From assembly GCA_019163175.1 (NCBI GenBank), contig JAFLKN010000035.1:1-64000 (forward strand): a stretch of 64,000 bases of DNA. The letters are read 5' to 3'. A model generated the notes under the pieces. The model saw nothing but the letters and a program-made list of their open reading frames with translations, ran no database searches and had not been told where the DNA came from. This DNA is from Prolixibacteraceae bacterium. GTDB taxonomy: Bacteria; Bacteroidota; Bacteroidia; Bacteroidales; Prolixibacteraceae. A program made the position numbers and the translations under genes. This document shows positions 46,832-54,598 of this stretch, in pieces; positions within the stretch are counted from its first letter, which is position 1, and every line of letters starts with the position of its first letter.

Positions 46832-47668
46832 TTACTTTTGAATTGGCTTCAGGCTGTCAAGATAATCCATCGGACTTTGATATTTAAACTGATAGTTCAA
46901 TAGACGTAAAAGTTTGCTGCTGTCGATGATTTTGAAGGCTTCAGGATCATTTGATATGGAAGGTTCAGTCAGACCAGAAATCAGTGCTGCTTTGCCGTAA
47001 AAATCCTTTTTCAATGGATGCTCCGGACAACAGGCATTTAGAGTTTCACCCCAAAGTTCTTGCTCGATAATGGCTTCAATGATCCCAATACAATCGTCCT
47101 GATGAATCAGATTTACCGGTGTATTTGGCACTGCTTGTCCCGATTTCAACAGAAAGCGGGCTGGATTCCGATCAGCACCGATCAATCCACCAAATCTGAC
47201 AATGGTTGTTTTAAAATCTGACAGACTTTTAAATAGATTTTCAGCAATAACCAGTGCTTTCCCACTTGATTTATCGGGGAAAAGTTCATCCGATTCACTT
47301 GCTGTTTGCAGATTTTCAGGATAGACCGAAGTTGAGGAAATGAAAATAACCTTTTGTATCTCCGACTCTAAAATTAACGAAATCAATCCTGCAATTTGAG
47401 CAGGAAATACACTTTCAATTTCAGCAATTCTGCGCGGCGGTATCGAAATTATCAGAACATCACAATCAAAAAATGTTGAATCATTTACCTCCGCTAATTT
47501 TTCATTTAAAACTATCTTATAAGGTTGTATTCCTGCATTTTGAAGCAAATCGAACTTCTCGGTTGAAGTTACCGAACCTTTTACTGTAAAACCATTATCA
47601 AGCAAATGTCTTGCTAAAGGCACTCCCAGCCATCCACAACCTAAAATTGAAATTATTCCTGATTTCAT
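46832..47668 (-). CDS. NAD(P)-binding SDR-type epimerase-like protein (YeeZ type)
   Basis: A 278-residue Rossmann protein. N-terminal GxGxxG-like motif (SILGCGWLGVPLARHLLDNGFTVKGSV), then VIFISSTSVYPENL (SDR catalytic Ser region) and GRDRNP-like (IVRFGGLIGADRNPARF). Similar to YeeZ and related NAD-dependent epimerase-type proteins of unknown substrate. It lies between the HemD-like gene and cobA in the siroheme and sulfite operon, so an accessory role there is possible but unknown. Confidence 0.8.
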   Translation of the reverse strand: MKSGIISILGCGWLGVPLARHLLDNGFTVKGSVTSTEKFDLLQNAGIQPYKIVLNEKLAEVNDSTFFDCDVLIISIPPRRIAEIESVFPAQIAGLISLILESEIQKVIFISSTSVYPENLQTASESDELFPDKSSGKALVIAENLFKSLSDFKTTIVRFGGLIGADRNPARFLLKSGQAVPNTPVNLIHQDDCIGIIEAIIEQELWGETLNACCPEHPLKKDFYGKAALISGLTEPSISNDPEAFKIIDSSKLLRLLNYQFKYQSPMDYLDSLKPIQK

Positions 47669-47681
47669 TCTGACGATTCAA

Positions 47682-48029
47682 TTATTTACTATTCTCTTTC
47701 ATCCAGTGCGCTATGGAGTATTGAACAAACGACAATTCATCCTGTTCAGCCAGAAGAACTACCTTGTTGGTAAAATAGCGCCAGGCAGCCTGTGCAGTTG
47801 GGTTTCCGTTGGCTATAATTAGCGAAGACGGGGGTGGAAAATTTCCCGAAGCTCTGTAGCTTTCAATTCCAGCAGGACTAAAGAAAAGGAAAGCATCGAA
47901 TACTTCGTTTTCAAATTTTTCAACAGGCGTTTCAGTATTAACCTCGACATACTCTACTTGCTGATTGTAAAGCCACTGATGCGTAATTGCGGACATTCTC
48001 TGACCGATAAATAGAAATGGAGTTTTCAT
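47682..48029 (-). CDS. Short uroporphyrinogen-III synthase-like protein
   Basis: A 115-residue protein similar to one lobe of HemD (FDAFLFFSPAGIESYRASGNFPP..IIANGNPTAQAAWRYFTNKVVLLAEQDELSFVQYSIAHWMKE). Uroporphyrinogen-III synthases are ~240-260 residues with two such lobes, so this is about half length. Flanking sequence shows no continuation: the cysI stop is three bases upstream and the next gene starts 13 bases downstream. It may be a genuine single-lobe form or a degenerate HemD. Context with cobA, cysG and cysJI supports tetrapyrrole association. Confidence 0.6.
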   Translation of the reverse strand: MKTPFLFIGQRMSAITHQWLYNQQVEYVEVNTETPVEKFENEVFDAFLFFSPAGIESYRASGNFPPPSSLIIANGNPTAQAAWRYFTNKVVLLAEQDELSFVQYSIAHWMKENSK

Positions 48030-48032
48030 TTT

Positions 48033-49733
48033 CTAATGTTTGAAATCACTTCCTTTTAATGTTGCATTAACGTACTTCTTACGGATTACAAAATCACCAA
48101 ACTTTTCGCCATCGGTGCGATTTTGTGCATAATCAGCAATGATGGGGTTTAATTCAGCCAGAATTTCATCTTCGGTAAGCGTTTCTTTATAGAGGGTATT
48201 TAAGCGGGTTCCATTAAAATTGCCGCCCAAATAAAGATTGTAATGACCTTCTGATTTTCCAACAAAACCGATTTCAGCCAAATAAGGTCTTCCACAGCCA
48301 TTGGGACAACCGGTCATCCGAATCACAATTTCATCCTGAAAAAGTCCATGCTGATCCAGAATTGATTCAATTTTGGTTATAAGCGAAGGAAGATACCTTT
48401 CAGCCTCGGCAAAAGCCAATCCGCAGGTATTTAGCGCCACACAAGCTATAGAATTCTTTCGGAGTCCTGAAATCTCACCAGGTAAAACTCCATATTTTTT
48501 CAGGATTTCGCCAACTTCCGTTTTCCCATCAGCTGATACATTTGCAATTACCAGGTTCTGATTTCCTGTCAGGATGAATTGCCCTTCGACTTTTTTAGCT
48601 ACTTCACGAAGTGCTGATTTCAGCTTAAAATCGCCGCGGTCAGCAACCCTTCCACCTTCAACAAATAATGTCAGGCTCCAATTCGAATCAGCACCTTTGG
48701 TCCATCCCATTCGATCACCATTTCGGGTAAAAGTGTATGGTTTGGGTTCCTGAAAGGCATAGCCCAAAAGTTTCTCAACTTCACTTTTAAACCAAGCTAT
48801 ACCATGATTATCAATGGTATATTTCAGTCGGGAAAGTTTGCGATTTTGTCGGTTTCCATTATCCCGCTGGACTAAAACAACCTTCTCAGCAACTTCAAGT
48901 ACCTGTTCTGGCAAACAGAAACCAATGATTTCGGCTAAACGCGGATACGTCTCCGGCATTCCGAAGGTTGTGCCCATTCCGCCGCCAACAATTACATTGT
49001 AGCCAACAATCTGGCTATTTTCAACAATGGCAATAAAGCCCAGATCCTGAGAGAAAATATCAGAATCGTTGTATGGCGGAATGGCTACAGCAACTTTAAA
49101 CTTTCGCGGAAGATAGCGGTCTCCATAAATTGGTTCAACATCTTTTTTGCTGTCGGCCACAAGCTTTTCGTCGAGCCAAATTTCGTGATAAGCCCGAGTT
49201 GAGGGAAGTAAATGTTCGCTAATACGACGAGCAGTATCATAAACTTCAGCATGTAATTCTGATTCAGCCGGATTTGGGTGACACATCACATTTCTGTTTA
49301 CATCTCCGCAAGCAGCAATTGTATCCATTAAGGCCGCATTCATGCCCTGAATGGTTTTCTTCAGGTTTGTTTTAATTACGCCATGAAGCTGAAAAGCTTG
49401 TCTGGTTGTGAGTTTCAGTGTATGATTGGCATATTGATCTGATAAACTATCCATCTGTAGCCATTGTTTTGGAGTTACTAACCCGCCCGGAACCCGAACC
49501 CGAATCAGAAATGAATAGGCAGGTTCCAGTTTTTGCCGCTTACGTTCCTTTTCCAAATCGCGGTCGAACTGCTGATACATGCCATGAAACTTGGATATTT
49601 GGGTATCGCCAGGGGCAATTGATCCTGTAATCGGATTGGCCAGACTTTCAACCAAAGTTCCACGCAGGTAATTACTGTCGTACTTTAGTTTTTCTACTTC
49701 CGAGAGTTCAGCCCAGTTTATTGTATCGCTCAT
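48033..49733 (-). CDS. cysI: Assimilatory sulfite reductase hemoprotein subunit
   Basis: Reduces sulfite to sulfide by six electrons using siroheme and a 4Fe-4S cluster. The 566-residue protein has the sulfite/nitrite reductase ferredoxin-like domains and the iron-sulfur/siroheme cysteines: [16 protein letters not shown] (Cx5C) and [11 protein letters not shown] (CxxxC) near residues 430-485. Also [15 protein letters not shown]. It follows cysJ by 81 bases, making an NADPH-dependent enzyme with it. Downstream genes make siroheme. Confidence 0.96.
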   Translation of the reverse strand: MSDTINWAELSEVEKLKYDSNYLRGTLVESLANPITGSIAPGDTQISKFHGMYQQFDRDLEKERKRQKLEPAYSFLIRVRVPGGLVTPKQWLQMDSLSDQYANHTLKLTTRQAFQLHGVIKTNLKKTIQGMNAALMDTIAACGDVNRNVMCHPNPAESELHAEVYDTARRISEHLLPSTRAYHEIWLDEKLVADSKKDVEPIYGDRYLPRKFKVAVAIPPYNDSDIFSQDLGFIAIVENSQIVGYNVIVGGGMGTTFGMPETYPRLAEIIGFCLPEQVLEVAEKVVLVQRDNGNRQNRKLSRLKYTIDNHGIAWFKSEVEKLLGYAFQEPKPYTFTRNGDRMGWTKGADSNWSLTLFVEGGRVADRGDFKLKSALREVAKKVEGQFILTGNQNLVIANVSADGKTEVGEILKKYGVLPGEISGLRKNSIACVALNTCGLAFAEAERYLPSLITKIESILDQHGLFQDEIVIRMTGCPNGCGRPYLAEIGFVGKSEGHYNLYLGGNFNGTRLNTLYKETLTEDEILAELNPIIADYAQNRTDGEKFGDFVIRKKYVNATLKGSDFKH

Positions 49734-49814
49734 GAAAATTTTAAATTATGAAGTTTAAATGAAAAATTAAATCATTAGGTTTTTGCAAAAAATGCGAAAA
49801 CAGCTTTTCATTAT

Positions 49815-51593
49815 TTAATATACATCTGTTTGAAATCGTTTTTCTTTTTTCAGTGTCTTCAGGTATTCCAGCGCTTTTTCCTCGCTCATGCCACCCTCAG
49901 TTTCGAAGATTTGGAGCAAGGTCTTTTGTACATCGCGCGCCATTTGCTTCATATCGCCACATAGATAAATGCTTGCCCCGTTGTTAAGCCAGTCAAATAT
50001 TTCCTTCTGTCGTTCAATTAAACGATGTTGTACATATACTTTTTCTTTCTGATCACGAGAGAATGCAACATCAATTTTTTCCAGATAACCATCTTTCAAC
50101 AGATTTTGCCATTCTACCTGATATAAAAAATCAGAATGGAAACGGCGTTCTCCAAAGAAAAGCCATGTTTTGCCTTTCTGATTATTGGCTTCGCGATGTT
50201 GTAAAAATGCACGATATGGCGCGACTCCTGTACCGGCGCCTACAAGTATAACTGGGGTTTCATCGTTTTCAGGAAGTTTAAAAGCCGGATTTTTCTCTAT
50301 AAAAACAGAAACCTGTGAGTCGATATCGATACGGTCGGCCAGATAGGTGGAACAAGCCCCGGCACGTTCACGGCCTTTATGCGAATATCGAACGGTGGCA
50401 ACAGTAACATGAACCTCGTTACCAACAGCTGCTTGACTCGACGAAATAGAATACAATCGTGGCGGAAAACTTCTCAGTATGTCGGCAAATTCCTGTGCTG
50501 AAAATTGGAATGGAAATTCCTCTAGTAAGTCCAGCACATCATGTCCGTAAAGATATTGGTCTAACAGAACTTCATTTTTAATAATTTCCAGAAGTTTTGT
50601 ATTTCCTGTTCTTTCCTGATATTTCTGAATCACTTCACGGTTTAACACTGTAATTTCAAGTCTGTCAGACAATGCTTCCTGAAGTGAAAATTCACCTTCT
50701 TTCAGTACCACAATTTCCGTCCCGCTTACATTAATTTGCCTGAGAATACCGTCGATCAAAGCCGGTGGATTGTTTGCAAGGATACCAACAGAATCACCAG
50801 GTTCGTAGGTAATTCCAGAGCCTTCCAACGAAAGCTCAACATGGTAGACTTCCTTATCAGAGTCACGTCCTGTAATTTTTACTTTATCAATTACAGTTGC
50901 CCGAAATGGCCTTTTTCTTGAATACTGATTGATTTGTAAAGAATTTGCCGGCAAAGTACTGTCAGAAACTGCGCTGCCTGGTAATTCAGCAAAAACATTG
51001 ACAAACTGATTAATCCAAAGATCAACTTCATCCTCAAAATCAACATCAAGTGTGAGGATTGGAAGAATAGATTTTGCTCCTGCTTTTGCCAAAGCCTGGT
51101 CGATATCAATACCGGTTTTGCAAAAGAGTTTATAACTTTTATCACCCAAAGCTACTACAGAATAATTGAGGTTTGGCAATTGAGGTGAACGTTTCCCGGT
51201 TATAAAACTGTAAAAATCTTCGGCCATTGCTGGCGGTTCGCCTTCGCCATGAGTACTAACGATGAAAACCAAATTAGTTTCAGAAGCTAATTGTCTGGTT
51301 TTGTACTCATCCAGTGCAACTGATTGTACGTCAACTCCTCTTTCGGCAAGCTTACCAGCTAATTTACCAGCTATTGTTTTGCTGCGGCCAGTATGCGTTC
51401 CATAGAGAATTTTCAGGTATTTGCTGTTTTTTGTCGTTGTAGGTATGTCGGCAGCCCTATTGCTTCCAGATGACACCAATAAGCCTTGAAAATAGCCATT
51501 AATCCAAAGCAGCTGTTCCCGGTTCAAGCCGGCAGAAAGGCTAGATAAAGCGCTAAGCTGTTGCTCATTTAATGGATTAAATTGATTACTCAT
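49815..51593 (-). CDS. cysJ: Assimilatory sulfite reductase flavoprotein subunit
   Basis: Passes electrons from NADPH via FAD and FMN to CysI. The 592-residue protein has a flavodoxin domain (~residues 55-210: KILYGTHTGRSKTIAGKLAGKL; VSTHGEGEPPAMAEDFYSF), a FAD-binding ferredoxin-reductase domain (RLYSISSSQAAVGNEVHVTV; GACSTYLADR) and a NADPH-binding domain (PVILVGAGTGVAPYRAFLQ; GASIYLCGDMKQMARDVQ), ending in FQTDVY-type CysJ C-terminus. The start overlaps the upstream cysG-N stop by four bases. Confidence 0.96.
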   Translation of the reverse strand: MSNQFNPLNEQQLSALSSLSAGLNREQLLWINGYFQGLLVSSGSNRAADIPTTTKNSKYLKILYGTHTGRSKTIAGKLAGKLAERGVDVQSVALDEYKTRQLASETNLVFIVSTHGEGEPPAMAEDFYSFITGKRSPQLPNLNYSVVALGDKSYKLFCKTGIDIDQALAKAGAKSILPILTLDVDFEDEVDLWINQFVNVFAELPGSAVSDSTLPANSLQINQYSRKRPFRATVIDKVKITGRDSDKEVYHVELSLEGSGITYEPGDSVGILANNPPALIDGILRQINVSGTEIVVLKEGEFSLQEALSDRLEITVLNREVIQKYQERTGNTKLLEIIKNEVLLDQYLYGHDVLDLLEEFPFQFSAQEFADILRSFPPRLYSISSSQAAVGNEVHVTVATVRYSHKGRERAGACSTYLADRIDIDSQVSVFIEKNPAFKLPENDETPVILVGAGTGVAPYRAFLQHREANNQKGKTWLFFGERRFHSDFLYQVEWQNLLKDGYLEKIDVAFSRDQKEKVYVQHRLIERQKEIFDWLNNGASIYLCGDMKQMARDVQKTLLQIFETEGGMSEEKALEYLKTLKKEKRFQTDVY

Positions 51594-52051
51594 ATTGTTG
51601 TGTTTTTAAGATTTTCTAAATATTCCTTTAGCAAATTGCGGACTCGGATTGATTCATAAACATTTTCAGCATTAGAACTCACCGCAACTGAAATATTACC
51701 TTCCTGATAAATGGCGGGCGAAACAAACTGGCAAAGTGAAGGATTATCATGGATATTAACCAAAACTCCAGCTTCTCTCCCATCATGCACAATTTGCCGA
51801 TCGAGTTCTTCATTGTTCGTACATGAATACAACATCAGATAACCTTCCAGATCGCCCTTTTCATATTTCTTCTGAAAACAAACTACTCCGGAAGTATAAA
51901 CTTCTTCAGTAATATTTTCAGCAACCACTTCAATGTTGGCCCCGAACCGCTGTAAAATCCTGATTTTCTTTAGTGCACTCTGGCCACCTCCAATAACTAG
52001 TATTTTCCGGTCTGAGATGTCAATTGATATGGGCAAAAATTTACGTGTCAT
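51590..52051 (-). CDS. Precorrin-2 dehydrogenase (siroheme synthase N-terminal type)
   Basis: A 153-residue NAD-binding protein corresponding to the CysG N-terminal/Met8-type domain (PISIDISDRKILVIGGGQSALKKIRILQRFGANIEVVAE; VNIHDNPSLCQFVSPAIYQEGNISVAVSSN). It oxidises precorrin-2 to sirohydrochlorin. Whether it also chelates iron cannot be told, as it is shorter than Met8 (~270) and CysG-N. Its stop overlaps cysJ by four bases. With cobA it completes the siroheme route split across the operon. Confidence 0.88.
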   Translation of the reverse strand: MTRKFLPISIDISDRKILVIGGGQSALKKIRILQRFGANIEVVAENITEEVYTSGVVCFQKKYEKGDLEGYLMLYSCTNNEELDRQIVHDGREAGVLVNIHDNPSLCQFVSPAIYQEGNISVAVSSNAENVYESIRVRNLLKEYLENLKNTTI

Positions 52052-52062
52052 CCTAATCTTAT

Positions 52063-52293
52063 TTAAATCTGGTAATCACTATCAGAGTTTTTTAATCTGC
52101 CAAAGTTTATTCGGTTCCAGGTACGCTCATGAAAATAATAAAGTGCCATTTTGGTAAATACTTCTACGCCTCCAATTGATATCGCCATTTCTGGTTTTCC
52201 GGTAATGATTAGAGAAATTATAATGGTATCAAGAGTTCCAATGGTGCGCCATGAAACCGATTTTACAATACTTCGATATGATTTTTCGCTCAT
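52063..52293 (-). CDS. DUF2061 family membrane protein, first gene of the sulfite reductase operon
   Basis: A 76-residue protein of the DUF2061 family (SIVKSVSWRTIGTLDTIIISLIITGKPEMAISIGGVEVFTKMALYYFHERTWNRI), with one or two predicted hydrophobic helices. DUF2061 genes recur beside sulfate-assimilation genes (CysC/CysN), but a function is not established. It starts 19 bases after the leader terminator and so is directly under the attenuator. It is followed 11 bases later by the precorrin-2 dehydrogenase gene. Confidence 0.88.
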   Translation of the reverse strand: MSEKSYRSIVKSVSWRTIGTLDTIIISLIITGKPEMAISIGGVEVFTKMALYYFHERTWNRINFGRLKNSDSDYQI

Positions 52294-52311
52294 TATTTAA
52301 TAATTTAGTAT

Positions 52312-52345
52312 AAAAAAAGCCCTTCTGACTAGTTCAGAAGGGCTT
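52312..52345 (-). terminator. Attenuator terminator upstream of the sulfite reductase operon
   Basis: On the minus strand AAGCCCTTCTGA / TCAGAAGGGCTT form a perfect 12-base stem with a five-base loop (ACTAG), followed by seven U residues. It ends 18 bases before the DUF2061 start codon, so it must be crossed by transcripts entering the operon. Its 5' arm can instead pair with the upstream leader segment at 52384-52392. Confidence 0.9.
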
Positions 52346-52366
52346 AAATATATTTTGGCAAATGAT

Positions 52367-52483
52367 TTACCATATCCTGTTAACCTTCTGAAAAGACAAA
52401 TGAGAACACATACACATATACATGTTGATGCACACAGCTGAATTCGAATTCGTGAATTTTATTTCAGAAGAAAATTGGTTCAT
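52367..52483 (-). CDS. Cys/Met-rich leader peptide of the sulfite reductase operon attenuator
   Basis: A 38-codon minus-strand reading frame, ATG at 52483, TAA at 52369-52367. Residues 18-26 read CINMYMCMC: three Cys and three Met in nine codons, with a further Met at codon 1. It ends W38 22 bases before the terminator stem. Codons 31-34 (52393-52384) contain the strand that can pair with either codons 5-8 (52470-52462, nine bases) or the terminator 5' arm (nine bases). This is the layout of a translation-coupled leader peptide; stalling at Cys or Met codons would favour readthrough. Not homologous to a named leader I know. Confidence 0.72.
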   Translation of the reverse strand: MNQFSSEIKFTNSNSAVCINMYMCMCSHLSFQKVNRIW

Positions 52484-52521
52484 AAATAAAAGACTAAATG
52501 ATCTGTAATTATTCAATACTG

Positions 52522-52550
52522 CAAAAGTAGATTCTAATTCCAAATTTCAA
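52522..52550 (-). promoter_or_regulatory. Promoter of the sulfite reductase operon leader
   Basis: Minus strand TTG (52550-52548), 18 bases, then TACTTTTG (52529-52522), a perfect TAnnTTTG element. It lies 38 bases before the leader peptide start, placing the start site near 52515. Together these give a leader of ~220 bases before the DUF2061 gene. Confidence 0.6.
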
Positions 52551-52603
52551 AACAAATTCCTGTTTATTTTTCGTTATTCAGCAAAATGGCAATAAACGGG
52601 CTT

Positions 52604-52611
52604 TATATTTG
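52604..52611 (+). promoter_or_regulatory. Candidate -7 box for the ATP-grasp-like orphan gene
   Basis: TATATTTG matches TAnnTTTG exactly and overlaps the in-frame TTG at 52609. It is 21 bases before the ATG at 52633, supporting that start. Confidence 0.45.
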
Positions 52612-52632
52612 TCAAATGTTTCGGCACTCTCT

Positions 52633-53862
52633 ATGACAAAATCTAATGTTTTCTATTTTAATCCAACCTGTGAACTAGCTGTTGCAAATGGATCATTCAG
52701 CTATATGCCACCACTTTTACTCCAAAAGATGGAAAGTGATCTGGCCATGCTTCCTTTTATTTTTGCTACTGAAAATGATTTTGTTCTGACAGAGAATCCT
52801 CCTTCAGCTGACTTTATTCAACGATTAAAGGATGCCGGGTTTGATGTGCCAAGGTTCTGCCGTTTAACCGAATTAGAAGCGTGTCCTGATGGAACATTTG
52901 ACACCATTTCCCCATGGGGATGGAGCCCCGCAGCCCATTTTAAATTAAAGACACTTAAAGAAAAATGCTCCGATAGTTTTAAGTCGAGTCCGGTTTTCAA
53001 TTGGAATGAGAATGCAAAATTCCTTTTTGAACGGGCGACTTCCCTTGATTTTCTGATCGGGTTGCTTGATCAAAATCCATTTCAATGGTTTATTGATCGG
53101 TCAATGGCAGGAGTTGTTGTTACTTCAATAGACGAGATTGAATCAATTTTATCAAAAAAGCAGGAGCTGATATTAAAAGCTCCGCTAAGTTCATCTGGTC
53201 GGGGAATTCAATTCATTCGTAACGGAATACTAAACAACGCAAATAAACAATGGACAGCAGGAGTTTTGATGCAACAGAAATACCTGATCGCGGAGCCGCT
53301 TTTAGAGAAGCTGGCTGACTTTTCATTTCAATTTCAGATATCTTCTGAATGTGAAATTGAGTATTTAGGCAGTTCTTTTTTTGAAACCAGTTCGAATGGG
53401 CAGTACCAGGGCTCCTTTATTCATCATGAATTGTCTGATTTTTTAGCCATTGAAAAATCAGAAGAATTACAAAGCCGGATAAATCAAACAGCAAATACAA
53501 TTAAGAAAGCTTTAAAATTATCAGACTATGCAAAGTGGCACCATGGTTTTTTAGGTGTTGATGCCATGGTTATTAGAAACGGGGGGCGAATATTACTACA
53601 ACCATGTGTTGAGATTAATTGTAGGGCAAACATGGGTATTCTTACGCTGATGCTGGAAAATAAAATTAATCGGGAAGCAAAAGGTAAATTTGAACTTTTT
53701 TATAGATCGGCAGGTGAATTTAATATCTTTTCAATGGACAAGACAAGTAAAAATCCTCTCGTGTTTCGGAAAGGGAAACTTATTTCAGGCTTTTTACCTT
53801 TAGTAGAACCTGATAACCAGCAAAAGTTCGGAGCCTATTTTTCGTTAGGCTCAGCCAAATAA
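52633..53862 (+). CDS. Uncharacterised protein, possibly ATP-grasp fold
   Basis: A ~409-residue soluble protein that I do not recognise as a named family. Features suggesting an ATP-grasp fold are a Gly/Ser-rich loop after a Lys (LILKAPLSSSGRGIQFIRNG, ~residues 185-205), a phosphate-adjacent acidic segment (EPLLEKLADFSFQF), and a C-terminal acidic/Asn metal-site pattern (FLGVDAMVIRNGGRILLQPCVEINCRANMG, ~residues 305-335). The substrate is unknown. The N-terminus begins TKSNVFYFNPTCELAVANGSFSYMPP, with a conserved-looking NPTCELA motif. It overlaps the convergent receiver gene by 28 bases. Confidence 0.7.
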   Translation: MTKSNVFYFNPTCELAVANGSFSYMPPLLLQKMESDLAMLPFIFATENDFVLTENPPSADFIQRLKDAGFDVPRFCRLTELEACPDGTFDTISPWGWSPAAHFKLKTLKEKCSDSFKSSPVFNWNENAKFLFERATSLDFLIGLLDQNPFQWFIDRSMAGVVVTSIDEIESILSKKQELILKAPLSSSGRGIQFIRNGILNNANKQWTAGVLMQQKYLIAEPLLEKLADFSFQFQISSECEIEYLGSSFFETSSNGQYQGSFIHHELSDFLAIEKSEELQSRINQTANTIKKALKLSDYAKWHHGFLGVDAMVIRNGGRILLQPCVEINCRANMGILTLMLENKINREAKGKFELFYRSAGEFNIFSMDKTSKNPLVFRKGKLISGFLPLVEPDNQQKFGAYFSLGSAK

Positions 53863-54242
53863 CGATTAATTGTATCGAGTAAATATTTTAATCGGATGGG
53901 TTTAGTAATAAATTCATCACAACCAGCATCCTGGCACAATCTTTCTTCGCCTGACAAAATGAATGCTGTCTGAACAACAATAACAATATCCGGATAAAGT
54001 GATTTAATAATCCGGGTAGCTTCAATTCCATCCATTTTGGGCATGTTAATGTCCATTAATATTAAATCAATACGCTCAGTTTTCTTAACTACTTCAACAG
54101 CATCCAGCCCATTTTTTGCCCATATGAGGTTTGCTTTAGTTTTCCTTAAAGCAGCTTCAAAATAAATATTGCTTGTTTCGTTGTCTTCAACGATTAATAC
54201 TGTTTTCCCTTCCCAGGAATAAATCAAATCTGTCAGTTCCAT
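53835..54242 (-). CDS. Stand-alone receiver-domain protein
   Basis: A 135-residue single REC domain: GKTVLIVEDNETSNIYFEAAL, phospho-Asp in LILMDINMPKMDGIEATRII, Thr/Ser in VVQTAFILSGEERL and Lys in FITKPIRLKYLL. No output domain. It is the last gene of the chemotaxis operon, right after the (frameshifted) hybrid kinase, so it may take phosphate from it. The 3' end overlaps the convergent ATP-grasp-like gene by 28 bases. Confidence 0.85.
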   Translation of the reverse strand: MELTDLIYSWEGKTVLIVEDNETSNIYFEAALRKTKANLIWAKNGLDAVEVVKKTERIDLILMDINMPKMDGIEATRIIKSLYPDIVIVVQTAFILSGEERLCQDAGCDEFITKPIRLKYLLDTINRYLAEPNEK

Positions 54243-54256
54243 TTTGCAATTATTGA

Positions 54257-54598
54257 TTATATATTCTTTTGCTCCAATTGTTTATAAATTCGGTGGAGTA
54301 ACCAAACTAATTCACCTGAATTAAATGGTTTTCCTAAATAATCGTCCATTCCAGCAGCGACAAACAATTCCTTATCGCTTTGCAGTGGATTGGCGGTCAT
54401 GGCAACAATAGGAACACGATTTGTAACTTTATTCAGACTTTCCCATTCTCTAATTTTCGAAGTTGCCTCAACACCATCCATTTTAGGCATCTGAACGTCC
54501 ATAAAAATAACGTCCGGACGCTCTTTTAAAAATGCCTCAACAGCCTGAACACCATCAGAAACAGCAAGGATTGAATGTCCGAGTTTTTCGAGATTAAT
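54257..54598 (-). pseudogene. Detached C-terminal receiver half of the hybrid kinase
   Basis: Reading on from the broken hybrid kinase in the -1 register gives a continuous receiver: NLEKLGHSILAVSDG, then IFMDVQMPKMDGVEATSKI (phospho-Asp) and DDYLGKPFNSGELVW (Lys). It has no start of its own upstream of the break and its first conserved part is in the preceding frame. An ATG at 54502 could make an 81-residue truncated product, which would lack the receiver's acidic pocket. So this is the rest of the kinase gene, not an independent gene. Confidence 0.75.

Noticed and set aside
52312-52550. SAM riboswitch in the sulfur operon leader
   Set aside because: No SAM-I, SAM-II or SAH consensus segments are recognisable; the Cys/Met frame and the three pairings explain the leader better.
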